Source of the DNA: Curvularia sp. ZM96 | Lineage: Eukaryota; Ascomycota; Dothideomycetes; Pleosporales; Pleosporaceae | Assembly (NCBI GenBank): GCA_022457065.1 | Contig: JAJGBQ010000001.1 | Coordinates: 5,580,001-5,644,000, forward strand | DNA: 64,000 bases | Direction: 5' to 3' | In this document: positions 35,053-45,255 of the stretch, piece by piece | How the letters are laid out: every line of letters begins with the position of its first letter | How positions within the stretch are numbered: position 1 is the stretch's first letter | Notes under the pieces: generated by a model | Seen by the model: the letters and a program-made list of their open reading frames with translations, nothing else | What the model was told of the DNA's origin: nothing | Database searches by the model: none | Position numbers and translations under genes: made by a program

Positions 35053-35960
35053 CTGAGCCGCCGCCGCGCCCGTGTCGCTGGTAAATCACCATCGTCACTG
35101 GTAAACAGCTCTTGTTTATGCCGCCTCTTGGTCTGTTTAGACCGCCCTCTGCTCGGCTCGCCTGCTTGTTTCTTGTAAGGTGAACGGACATGCATGTCAT
35201 GCCGTATCCTGGACGCGCAAAGACCAGCCACTGGCTCCACGGTTGCGGTTGAAACAACGACAAGCAAACGACCGACAGGCACGCCGCGTCACGGACAGCC
35301 TGCCCTGCTACTCGCTCTCCACCCGCGCCATGGCCGCCCGCAAGTGCCGACTACAAAGTCAACAAAGCAGACGCACAATCGCCGCGTTGCCATGTACATC
35401 CTGTCGGAGAATCTTACTCCTGAAAATCCTGCCAATCTTATCGAGCCGCCGTATCGGCTCCAGTTGACCGTGAGAGCATAGACTGCCATGACGTTCTGCC
35501 TATGACGCACGCAACTTCTCCCGCCCGTCCAGCCGCAAGCCCCTCATGGCCCTCATGGACGAATTTGGCCCCGCGCTGCCCGTCTGGCCTGATGGAAATT
35601 CGCCCTGGTTCAGCCTGCGCCTTGCCAGCTTTCTGTCCTTTTTGAACCGCTGACGTTGTCCGGGGTACCGCTGCTTTGCCTTCAACCCAACGCCCAAAAC
35701 TCCACCAGCCTCTGCCGTGTTTGCGCCCACTGACTCCCCCATCTGCTAACCGCCTTAACGGCTTTTGCCTGCCACTCCATTTCCGTCTCTCCTGTCATCT
35801 CCAACAGTATCCCCGCTTGCGCATGGCAGCATTGCAGTAGCAGTACCACTTGTTCGTGTGGCGCTGCGCAAACCACCGTTCCCCTTGAGCCCACCACTCT
35901 TGCGCTACCCAACGTCATCCTGCAGGCCCTCTCGAGCATTCGCTCAACGTCCAAACCACC

Positions 35961-37815
35961 ATGGCCTACCGCGACCGCCCCGACCCCAACCACAGCTCCT
36001 ACTCTTCATCCGCTGACAACCAGAACTACCATCGCGGAAGAAGCCCAGACTATGCCCCAAGAACTAGGTCCCGTGGGCGATCCAATGCTCCCGATTATCA
36101 GCCTCGCGAGTCGAGTCCTGCCTGGGACCGGCGCGCTCATGACACTGGCTCGCAGCCCATGCAGCAGCCACTGAAAAATGCCATCGGTAATGCTTTTGAG
36201 AAATCGGACGCAGCCCGTGTCGTTGATCCAGACCTCATCGCCCAAATCACCGCCGAGGTGAAGAAGTCGGTCTTGGATGAGATCAAATCGGGTGTCATGG
36301 CTGGTACGACGCAACCCCAGCCCGTACCCGTCTCGTCGCAGCAATGGGTTCCGCCTTCCCCTGCCTCGACTTCCAACTCCATCCCACCTCGCGACGTTTA
36401 CACGCCTCCATCCCCGAAGCGCACCGACTCTCCGGCCCAGCAGTCTCCAGAACGTGGCCCCGTATATCGCGATTCACAACCTGATACCAACCACGATATG
36501 CCCACCCCACGGGCACCTATGGACCGAGAACGCCCGCCTGCCCGGCCACCTGCTGCACCCAGGATGGCCACGGAGGACTACACTCCGATCGAGAAGATGT
36601 GGCAGCGGCTGTTCGACCCCGATGGCCAACCGTTGCCCCGTCTAGGCCAGCTCCTGAGAGGTCTAGCGCTGCACTTGGTGAGTTTCATGTTTGTTCATGG
36701 AGATGTACAGGCTAACACCCAAATAGATTGAAGATTACGAACCAAAGAATAGTCTGGTTATCCCACCCGCCAAGATGCTCAAGTTCTATGATCAAGTCAA
36801 ACTCAAGGACGAGATTTACCCATGGCAAACAATATTCGGAAAGATATCCTACTCTTCTCTCTCCAAGATTTACAGAGACATGCGATGCCAGCATCATCTC
36901 ATCCAGCAACATCCAGCAGAGCAACCGTACATTCCTGCCCTCACCCCCGACGGTTTTCAAGAATGGATGACGGCTATGATCCAAGCGTATCCGGATACCG
37001 AATACGAACGACTGGTAAAAGCCATTCTCGATATGCCCATCAGCAACGCAGACGACAGAAAGGAACGATTTCCCAAGGAGCTTCCGCGTAGAATGTTCCC
37101 GAGAGCCGAAAACCTCCATGCGCAACAAAGGTGTGCTGCTGCTCTTTCTTCCGAAGGAGTTGGACCTCTCCGCAAGGCGCCGACATTCCCACCGCCGCCT
37201 CCAAAGACCCAAGATGCTCCTCCATCAGGGCCGAAGCTGGAACGGGAACGGAGTCCATATAGCTCCAAGCCAGAGGTCAGACCAATGGATCTTGAAGAGG
37301 AGTCCGGTTCTACTTCGGTACCCATTGAGCGGGAGCGCAAACCCTATACGGCAGCTCCTGGTGGCGGCAAGTCGTACGATGACATGAGTTCGAGCGCTCA
37401 TTCCGACACCACAGCAACCGACAAGCGCAGACGAGCACAATCAAACGCTGGCCAAACTCCCTGGACACCACCCCCCAACGACCCTTACTACCAACCGCCC
37501 CACCACGTCCGCCCTACCTCGACGACCACTCGCCCACGCAGCCCAAGCTTCTCAAACTACGGCACTCAATCTGATCCGAATGTGCGCGACCCAAACGCTT
37601 TCTACGGAACAAACATGCACCACACTGACGATGACGCCCGCCGCTTCCCCAAGGACTTTGACCCCAAGAAACCGACGCGCCGTCGCAGCGGTGTCGCCGG
37701 CATGGACGCTTCTTTCGATGCTCCTCCTCGCTCCGCGTACCCCGAGGACGATTACCGCTCGCGAAATGGAACTAGTGGGTATGAGAGTAGAGGGTACGAT
37801 TCGCGCCGCTATTGA
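35961..37815 (+). CDS. DUF7514-like fungal protein
   Basis: Exon 1 (35961-36677) and exon 2 (36727-37815) are joined by a 49-nt GT-AG intron in phase 0 and give 601 residues. The N-terminal 200 residues are Ser/Pro/Arg-rich. A folded region starts near residue 210 (KMWQRLFDPDGQPLPRLGQL) and crosses the intron into IEDYEPKNSLVIPP, PWQTIFGKISYSSLSKIYRD, PYIPALTPDGFQEWM and PISNADDRKERFPKELPRR. I recognise this as the conserved domain of a fungal-only family that I believe is DUF7514, of unknown function. The C-terminus is again low complexity, with Arg/Tyr/Ser-rich ends (YESRGYDSRRY). No signal peptide or membrane span is seen. A regulatory or scaffold role is possible but not shown. Confidence 0.85.
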
Positions 37816-38923
37816 GTCTTTTCTTCTTCTTTTTGTTTTTCGAAACGTTTGTAAAGGCGGGGAAACATGGCTTTAACGACGTTATGATTGATTGATTGAT
37901 AACTTGAAGATATACCCGGAGGTTTTCTTTATGTGCGTGTAAACTCTTTTTCTGGATGGATGCGGAGTCAAATGCATGCTTTTTGGCTTTTCTCTATGAA
38001 ATGCAATGCAACAATGTCTGGTGAGTTTTTGAGAGAACGGAACGGGAAGGAATGCGATGTTTCTTTTTCATGAATGTTGAAGTGCGGAGAGGGGAGTGAA
38101 GATTGAGTTGTTAAACCCAAGGTCATCTGAGTGAAGTAGTCTGAGGTTGTGGGAGCTGTGCTGGATCAGGTTGGTCTTTTGTGGTATGAATAAAAAAAGA
38201 TTGTGCAATGAGGTTCTTCTGATGCTTAATCTGAGTCTTGTTGTGCATGTGTAAAAGTATAAGAGACTGGTCAGCGGGGATGGCTGCGTATCTCTCGTGG
38301 TGGTGGAGAAGGGTCTGGCTATGTTGGATTGGCCAGGAGGGAGGGGGTGAGAAGGGGTATGGAGGAAGTAGGTTAGGCTATGGGTTGGTGGTAGTGGTGG
38401 TAGGAGCAGTAGGAGTGGTGGTGTGGATGTGATGGGAGTAGTGCATTGGTCGGTATTTAGGCATGGTAGTCGTGGGTGCAAAGCGAAGTATGGGAATAGG
38501 CGAAGGGATCGTTCGGGTAGTACGGTGAGGAAAAGTCAGGAAAGTAAGTACGTGGGCGAGCGTTGCTCATGAGTGGTACACGAGGCCAATAGTCTAACAG
38601 ATATGACATGGTCTAAAAAATGGGTATAGAATACAACAACTTGTCAGTGAGGACAAGTTCAGAATGGGGTATACGAGCTTTTTCTGTGACATAAACCGGG
38701 GACCTTTGTGACATAAACCAGCGGGAGAATCGTTGATGGAGATCTGAAGCGCTTCTCTGATTTTTACTCCAGGCGATGCAGTTCGGTTCGTGTGCGCATG
38801 TCGATAAATTCGCGAAATCTTTCGTATTCTTCCCAAAGGACTCGGAGCTCATGTCCTGTGTTGGGGGTTTGGTGCGGTCTGTTTCTGCGTCGCAAGTGGA
38901 TGAGGACTGCTGGCACGGGAGTG
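37816..38923. other. Intergenic region
   Basis: No supported gene. A GATT tetranucleotide run lies at about 37886-37901 in the likely 3' untranslated region of the DUF7514-like gene. GTGG/GTAGTGG-rich sequence lies at 38385-38430. Confidence 0.4.
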
Positions 38924-39187
38924 TTAGGATGTCCGAATAAGAATGAGAATGAGAACGAGAATGAGAATTAGGCGTAGTATCGTACACTGGAATGGCTTGC
39001 TTAGACATCGTCTGATCTTGGCCGAGAACAGTCCCATAAAAAAAAGCAGAATTGTAGCGACCACGCCAATCAACGTGAGAATGGCTTCCTTGGACCAAGT
39101 AGTAGCAATATTGGAGGGTGCTGGCGCAGCGTTCGAAGCAGATATCATGGTAAGGAGGCAGGCTATAAAGAAGTACGTTTTCGTCAT
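38924..39187 (-). CDS. Possible small membrane protein with signal peptide
   Basis: An 87-residue frame beginning MTKTYFFIACLLTMISASNA, a good signal peptide with likely cleavage after SNA. A short polar segment follows, then a strong membrane span (ILTLIGVVATILLFFMGLF), a basic patch (SAKIRRCLSK) and a second hydrophobic end rich in Leu, Ile and Val. That end is encoded by an imperfect hexamer repeat, so its hydrophobic character may be a by-product of the repeat. The other frame over the same repeat reads His/Ser-rich. No homologue is recognised. Signal peptide and membrane span support a real gene, but the C-terminus could be wrong if an intron or frameshift exists. Confidence 0.4.
   Translation of the reverse strand: MTKTYFFIACLLTMISASNAAPAPSNIATTWSKEAILTLIGVVATILLFFMGLFSAKIRRCLSKPFQCTILRLILILVLILILIRTS
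38935..38969 (+). repeat. Imperfect GAATGA hexamer repeat
   Basis: About six units of GAATGA/GAACGA/GAATAA. On the minus strand it encodes the hydrophobic tail of the small putative membrane protein. It is a candidate for length variation between strains. Confidence 0.8.
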
Positions 39188-41265
39188 GGTGTTTGTTTTG
39201 GTAAAAGGGTATCAATCAAGTTGAAAATATGTGAACACTGGAACAAACCCTAAACGTATATATCTGTGCAGTTCAGACTGAACTTGGTATGGCTGAGGAT
39301 ATGGTAGGAAGGATATAGGTAGGTGTGAGGGAGCATCCTATATAGTCATTTGAGAATAACTGGTGTCACTTAGAGAAAAGCATGCGCTGCATCATTAGTG
39401 TCTACCCACCCGCAGAATATTCTTGATAGGTAGTGATCTAGGCTGTGTACTGCCAAGATAGGACACACCTAGGAGCTGTTCTTGGCGGGTAGTGATCTAG
39501 GCTGTGTACGTACTGCCAAGCACAAACGTCACCTGTTCTGCCCCCCTGGCGGACGAGCAGCAACGCGGGCGGATGGTCTTGTCTGGCATTGCACTTGTCA
39601 CGGTCCGCTCGTTGGCCGACTCCGCGCCTTCGCTTTGTTAACCTCTGGCTAACTCGAGCCTAGTCCTGCTGAGGTTGGCCGCAGTCACCGGAGTCATTCG
39701 ATTGCAACCAATGGGGCGGAACCATGCTGCTCGAGGCCGCTCTTGGTGAGGCCGGATTGGTGAGGGCGCTTGAGACGCCACGGGGGAAGCTTATCACACT
39801 GCTCCTCGCCTGGTCTTACCCCGCCATGCGCCGCCATGTGCGGGAGCGGTAGCAGAGTCGAAACGGCGGCACAACTGGAAAGTAAGCTCAGTCTTGATCA
39901 GCCACGTCAACGTTCGTTTCAAGGGCAGCTCAGCTAAGCTTTACATTATGCACGATGCGTAGCATCTCATTTGTTTGCGCCAAGTGCATGGTTTCCGGTG
40001 CCCTGCAACATGCAGTTCGCCTTGCAAAGCACATCATGTACACCCATTGTTTGAATCTGATCGCGAAATTGTTATCATCATTCAAGGAAGACTTATGAGC
40101 TTTGCATGTAGTGTTTCTCGGAGTTACGAAGAGCGAACACGGGTTATTGACGACTGAAGACTGGCCGACAGTGGCGACGGCGGAAATTTGGAAGGAGACC
40201 GGCACCAGAAAGAGGGTTGACAATGGCAGGGGTCGGCGGTGAAAGTATGGGTGATGGATCACCTTTGCCCATCCAAACGAGCGGCCACTTGTGATGGGCA
40301 TGCGTCCCGTTGTATTTTTTGCTGGTGCTGCGAGGGTTAATACCATACAGTCGATCTTTCTCCCTAAAATAGGCATAGTGCCAATCCGAGGCCTGTCAAC
40401 GCTCATCCATGTGAGGCAGAAGAAACCCCCCATCCAATAGTTGCCCTTGTCACCCACCTGAGCAACAACCCCAGAACACGAACCAGCGGCACGCCAGTCT
40501 TTTGCTTTTTCTCACCAAGCGGAGCATGCCCCTCATATAGTCAGAGCGTTTCTTTCTGTAATCCAGCCTTGCAGCACTGCTCTCCAAGAAGTGGAGACAT
40601 CGTTAGCGAAGCCTTTCGTGACACACACCCGCAGGTAGTCCGCCACTTGCATCTGCCTAGCAAAGCTGTTAATTTTTTGTCGTTTAGGGATGCCCTGTAA
40701 ACGCCGAAGTTGGTGGGCACGATAGCTACCATATCATGTACCTTGTAGTATGGTGATTTTGACTGAAAATTGGTCGGTTCAGTGGTCCATTTTTCCTCTC
40801 CTTATTCCGGTACACCAAGTGGCCGGCAAGGGGTCTGTGAGTGATCTTGGCGGGAATTCGATACGACTGGATCAAACACAACACTCAGTCCTTCACTTTA
40901 CCATATCGCTCTCGGAGGAACAAGATGAACATTTTACCGATCAGTGCCGAATATTGGTGGCAGATTGACTCGAATCGGATAGGGTCTTGAAGAGGGGCCT
41001 ACGTAAGTGGCTTTGTGTTTATAGTATATTTCTTGTGACGTGACTGTTCAAACCCATGGAGAGCATGGACTGGAAAGTTGTTGGTCAAGAAGTCTTGGGA
41101 AAATGCAGAAACTTGCAAATTTTGACGAAGAAAGATTCCAAGAAAAACCTATGAGATAGAATTGCGAAACATAGCGGTCGTATCAGCGTTATGAAAGCCT
41201 AGGACGGCTGCGAGGCCAATTGACTCTACATGCCACAAACCTGTCCCCTGAGGCCGACATCCACT
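39188..41265. other. 2-kb gene-poor stretch
   Basis: No gene is supported between the small membrane-protein frame and RRG9. A duplicated element lies at 39420-39520. The longest frame (minus strand, 39930-40457, 175 codons) has no recognisable domain. Around 39540-39860 the DNA is GC-rich, then AT-richer to 41265. Confidence 0.45.
39420..39520 (+). repeat. Direct repeat, two copies 59 bp apart
   Basis: Copy one at 39420-39457 and copy two at 39479-39520 share the core GTAGTGATCTAGGCTGTGTAC and TGCCAAG. Copy two has a four-base GTAC duplication between the two blocks. The near-perfect match suggests a recent duplication. Confidence 0.85.
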
Positions 41266-42012
41266 TCACAGTCGCTGTGCCAGCGGCACACTACTGGTTG
41301 TCAGTTTGGACCTCCCTGATTTATCCACGATTGGTATGATATCCTCGTCCGGTACGTAGTCTGTGAGGCTTCCACTAACGCTATCGTTAACATGGACTTG
41401 ATTCCGGTTTCTCGACTTCCACCGTGGTGCCTCCCCATTATTTGACCGACCAACACCCATGTCTCTCCATCGCTTTGGTGGCTTGACTCCCATCTCCACC
41501 AAATTCGACCATATCCTCTCTCCGCGCTTGTTCCACCTCTCCATCCTTTCCTCGTATTCTTCGTCCGTGGGCCGCCATTTGCTCTTCAGTATACGGCGGA
41601 TGGCTTCTGGAGAGACTTTGAAGTGAGCGGCGAGAATAGGCGTGGTGAATTTGTCGGGTTGTGTGCTATGCAGATGCCGTATGCCCTCCATAGTATCGGG
41701 CGACAACTTTTTGCGTGGGTTCCATGCCTCCCCTCCTAACTTCTCTTTCAGGGCCTCCTTCTGCACCTGCCATGCTGGACGTTCCTGCTTCTTCTGAACC
41801 TCTCCAGTAAGAGCATCTTCTACCTCGGCGTCCGGCTGCGCATTCGTTTTTCTTGACGATTCACCCGCTCGCGGTGTTCGGCGTGCATCTGAAAGGAATC
41901 GAGACGACTGCTGATAGATGAGCGGTCGAGAAGCAGGGAAAACCGGCTGAACATTGGCGAAGGATCGTATGAATAGACTCAGTGTCCGTCGTGTGCAGTT
42001 GTGGCAACTCAT
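41266..42012 (-). CDS. RRG9: RRG9 (neugrin-like), required for respiratory growth, mitochondrial
   Basis: A single-exon gene encoding 248 residues. The first about 40 residues (MSCHNCTRRTLSLFIRSFAN) are Arg/Ser/Phe-rich with no acidic residues, like a mitochondrial presequence. The conserved RRG9/neugrin core is clear: WQVQKEALKEKLGGEAWNPR, KLSPDTMEGIRHLHS, TTPILAAHFKVSPEAIRRIL, KSKWRPTDEEYEERMERW. This helix-turn-helix-like core is the family signature. Yeast Rrg9 is needed to keep mitochondrial DNA and respiration; the human relative neugrin works in mitochondrial ribosome assembly. Exact biochemistry is not known. The gene is divergent from the DUF2236/mpaB gene with about 396 bp between start codons. 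Confidence 0.92.
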   Translation of the reverse strand: MSCHNCTRRTLSLFIRSFANVQPVFPASRPLIYQQSSRFLSDARRTPRAGESSRKTNAQPDAEVEDALTGEVQKKQERPAWQVQKEALKEKLGGEAWNPRKKLSPDTMEGIRHLHSTQPDKFTTPILAAHFKVSPEAIRRILKSKWRPTDEEYEERMERWNKRGERIWSNLVEMGVKPPKRWRDMGVGRSNNGEAPRWKSRNRNQVHVNDSVSGSLTDYVPDEDIIPIVDKSGRSKLTTSSVPLAQRL

Positions 42013-42408
42013 GATTGTTCACAGTTGGAGAAATGCATTCTCTCATGTCCGCCTCGACAACTTTCTCGCACGGACCCCGAACTAAGCTGTCAAACGCCAC
42101 ACTACTCGACTCATGACAAGCCAAGACTTGCCCCAAGTGGTGACATCAATGACCCGCGCAACGGCTGGCTTTGACGGGCGACTTCGGGAACAACGTTTCT
42201 GGTTTCCCATGCTCGACCACCAGAACGGTGATCGCGGGGACAAGCGGCGACATGGATGTGGATCCCTCACACCCATGCGGGCCAAGGCCTCGGTATCATA
42301 TGACGGTCTCTTGTCGCCGTAAGAATACACTCTACTGTTTCGCACGTTGGCTATTCTCGACTGTGATGTTACAGTGCATCTTTGCGCGTTGCATTGCGTT
42401 CTTTCGTC
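42013..42408. promoter_or_regulatory. Shared region between RRG9 and the mpaB-like gene
   Basis: The start codons of two divergent genes are separated by 396 bp, so this carries both promoters. No specific regulator motif could be named. Short frames here are not supported as coding. Confidence 0.4.
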
Positions 42409-43904
42409 ATGGCGATGCCCAACTTATTCCAGCGGCGCACGGCCAATACTAGACAGTACGTCTCGAAACGGAAGACTACGTTAAACCTCGACTAACCGCT
42501 ATCAGTTGCTGGGGTTACACATTCGAGTGGACGCCTGACCATCTTACTCCAGAACAGACGAAGCCCATGAAGTTTTCGTACGATGTTTTGGCAGAAGAAT
42601 GTCTCGACCGCTTGAACGCCATATCGCCACCGCACAAAGGTGCTCTGCCAAGAAACGATACTACCAGAGCTGTGCCAGCATCGGCACCTGGCACTGATAA
42701 GGAGAAGAAAGAACCGCTGCCTGTGCCCAAGCGGGACTTGTATGCTCTGCTGGAAGAGCATCACGCATCTGATCCCAAACTCGCCGAGCTCTGGCGAGAA
42801 GTCAACACTGTGCCGGAGTGGGTAGACTGGGAGCAGATAGCCAGAGGACAAGATGTCTTCTATCGATACGGAGGGCCTGCCTTGACCGGTCTTACATTCC
42901 AGTCACTGTTAGGTGGCATGGGCGCTGCACGAGTTGTCGAGACCTTGGCCAGAACGGGAGGCTTCAGTACCAAGGTGGCAAGAGGAAGGCTGTTTGAGAC
43001 GACGCAACACATTCTCCAATGCACGAGGACACTTGAAGGCCTCAAGCCTGGGGGAGAGGGCTTTGCTGCATCAATCCGTGTCCGCTTCTTGCACGCCGCA
43101 GTGCGGCAGCGAATTATGAAACTGGCACGCGATCGACCCAGCTACTTCAACGTAGACGAATGGGGTATACCTATCAACGACCTAGACCAGATAGCAACAA
43201 TCGGCACGTTCTCGTCGACGCTCATCTACCTCAGTTTCCCACGCCAAGGCATCTTCCTCCGCCAACAAGAGATTGCCGACTATCTCGCATTATGGCGCTA
43301 CATTGGCTATCTCATGGGCACGCCCGATGAGTGGCTTTCCACGCCCACCAAAGCAAAAACCATGATGGAATCCCTTCTCTACTACGAAGTTGACCCTTCG
43401 GACATGTCAAAGGTTATGGCTAACAACATTATCTATGCGCTCAAGGAAGAGCCACCGACATTCGCTTCCGCAGACATGCTGACAGCCAGTGCTCGCTGGC
43501 TCAACGGCAGCGCACTCTGCGACCGTCTTGGCTTGAAGCAAGTATCGCCATACTACTGGTCCCTCATGGCAGGACAATGCATCTTCTTCATCTTCTACTG
43601 CTACACTTATCGTATCTTCCCCAAGGCTGACCGCAGGCGCATCGCCCGTGCTAAGGACGTCATGTGGACTGTCATCGTCAAGGCAAAGTGGGGATTGGCT
43701 GGCACGGAAACGGCATTTGACTTCAAGTATGTTCCGCAGTATGACACGTTGACTCAGTTGGGTGACATTGGTGAGAGAAAGCAACAGCAATTCAGCAATG
43801 AGTTGAGGAACTTGAAGGCTTTGGGTATTGCAGTGGGGGTGGCGACGCTGGGGACAATCGTTTCTGTCAAGCTTGCCTTGCGCATTGTTGGGACGATGTG
43901 GTGA
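42409..43904 (+). CDS. DUF2236 / mpaB-type ER-bound oxygenase
   Basis: Exon 1 is 42409-42455 and exon 2 is 42506-43904, joined by a 50-nt intron with donor GTACGT and a CTAAC branch site 10 nt before the AG. The protein has 481 residues. Without exon 1 the frame would start at 42567 and lose WGYTFEWTPDHLTPEQTKP, which is coding in frame, so the upstream start is preferred. The core (residues about 100-330) is the latex-clearing-protein-like catalytic domain: GARVVETLARTGGF, RVRFLHAAVRQR, NVDEWGIPINDLD. The His in RFLHAAVR (about residue 212) is in the position expected for the haem ligand. Hydrophobic spans near 350-370 and 455-478 suggest membrane attachment. Family members oxidatively cleave isoprenoid chains; the substrate here is unknown. 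No meroterpenoid cluster surrounds it. Confidence 0.88.
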
Positions 43905-44331
43905 AGTGTGGTGGGTGTGTTTGTTATTATTTTCAATTCGTTTCACATATTTGTGTCTATAGCTGTGGAAAGTCTCTAAATGGGAACAAGTGAGAATGTT
44001 CTTGCATGTATTAAGCAGCGCGTAATACGAGATATGTGCATCCACCTTCACCTGTTGCCCGTCTCTCACTCTACATAAGCTTGAAATTATCACGCTCAAT
44101 ATAAAACAATCCTTTTCAGCAACATAAACCAAGTCTCTCTCTTCTCTTTCTCCACTGCCCCAAGCTATACACTCTCTATCTTCTCCACCACACCAAACTA
44201 TAAAGTTTCTCTTCTCGTCTTTTCCACTACACCGAAACTATAAGCTCCCTCCAAGATTGCACGGCACCATTCTGTTGTCAGCGTCACATATATATCCACA
44301 CCTTTCATTGCAGGAAATCTATCCCCTTGGC
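43905..44331. other. Intergenic region with pyrimidine-rich repeat
   Basis: It holds the 3' flank of the mpaB-like gene and the promoter/leader of the next small gene. The pyrimidine-rich tandem repeat is listed separately. No coding gene is supported before 44332. Confidence 0.45.
44131..44245 (+). repeat. Three degenerate 35-42-nt pyrimidine-rich tandem units
   Basis: Units at about 44131-44172, 44173-44205 and 44206-44245 share CTCTTCTC, TCCAC and the end CNAAACTATAAG/CAAGCTATAC. The last two units each end in AAACTATAA, a TATA-like string. They lie 90-200 bp before the ATG of the small basic gene, so they may be promoter elements amplified by slippage. Confidence 0.65.
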
Positions 44332-44658
44332 ATGCCGAAGCGCATCCTTCGCATCTGTCCTCGAGACCCCGCTCAAGACGGTGTGTGTGGCTGCTGTATG
44401 TTCTGGAAACGTATCAAAAAGCCTCTGAACAATACCAAACCAGTCGCAGACGCCATAGGACACAGTCAAAAGACAGTGGATGCCGCACAGCCATCCGAGA
44501 AAGAAGTGAAGAACAAGAGGGGAAAGAACAAGCAACGGAACAAGAAGGTAGCCAAAAAGGCTACACAGGTTCTGGTTGACTACAGCCTTCCTTCTGGCAA
44601 CGAGCGTCTGGACTGGGATACGGATGAAGTGCGGAAGATGGCGGGGGAGATTTCGTAG
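44332..44658 (+). CDS. Small lysine-rich protein, unknown
   Basis: A 108-residue frame starting MPKRILRICPRDPAQDGVCG. A cluster CGCCMFWKRIKK near residue 19-30 could be a lipidation or metal site, but nothing proves it. Residues 55-80 are dominated by Lys/Asn/Gln (KNKRGKNKQRNKKVAKKA). The end is acidic and hydrophilic (DWDTDEVRKMAGEIS). No signal peptide or membrane segment is visible. I know no family. The isolated position, TATA-like upstream repeats and protein-like C-terminus make it a possible gene, but a shorter or spliced form is not excluded. Confidence 0.5.
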   Translation: MPKRILRICPRDPAQDGVCGCCMFWKRIKKPLNNTKPVADAIGHSQKTVDAAQPSEKEVKNKRGKNKQRNKKVAKKATQVLVDYSLPSGNERLDWDTDEVRKMAGEIS

Positions 44659-45255
44659 GGGTTCCCTGAAGGCGATTAATGGCAAGGTTAAACTACTGCT
44701 GACAGCAGCCTCAGAGGAAACGTCGAAGTTCCAAGCTCAGTCTCGGTTTCTACGGGTTATGCATCACGAAGGAGGAACGGCCTCTGCTATCGATTACGGA
44801 TATCCTTGGGATTAGCGGTTCAACATGGAGAGCTGGGGATATTGCTAGAGAAATGATGAGAGATTGGAGCAGGGCCATCTAAAAGCGCAATAATCCTGTA
44901 AAGTGGCATTTCATTTTGCATAACAAACAAATAAACCGCCATTAAAGTCGTTTGAGAGAATCGATGTTCTGGTGATGTGTTTGCAAGCGGAGAAGATGAC
45001 AAGGATAGGTCGTCAAGCACAGGCCTAGACCCTAGCCCGGGCGGGCATGACGAAGCATGAGAGCTGCTGGTTCACGTCCGTCCATCCAGATCAGCCTCTC
45101 GACACGGGCCCGACACTGCTGCTTGCTGTCATTGCCGTCGCCGTCCGTCGCCTACGATCAATTCTTCGCAGTCGTCATGCCGCTTGACTGCCGCGCCCGA
45201 TGAGCTGCCTACACGACTGCAGCCCGTGCCGCTCATTCCCGTCGTCGTCCTGACC
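44659..45255. other. Intergenic region upstream of RGP1
   Basis: No gene is supported. A GTCGTC/CCGTCG-rich stretch at 45120-45250 precedes the RGP1 ATG and is open in several frames. Its in-frame part would add 24 non-conserved residues without an ATG. Confidence 0.4.

Larger units (their letters stand above)
33970..35960. other. 2-kb GC-rich region between STE11 and the DUF7514-like gene
   Basis: The longest head-to-head region in the window; no gene is supported although many chance frames exist because stop codons are rare in GC-rich DNA. Simple repeats include (GGTC)n at 34031-34048, (GGGTGA)n at 34113-34133 and a CGTCTGC heptamer repeated at 35031-35052. It probably holds two promoters and long leaders. 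Confidence 0.5.

Noticed and set aside
38613..39215. 200-codon minus-strand frame overlapping the small membrane protein
   Set aside because: The signal peptide and membrane span are in the other frame. Its Ser/His-rich part comes from the hexamer repeat.
39930..40457. 175-codon minus-strand frame
   Set aside because: No recognisable domain or clear splice or start context; kept as non-coding unless transcripts show otherwise.
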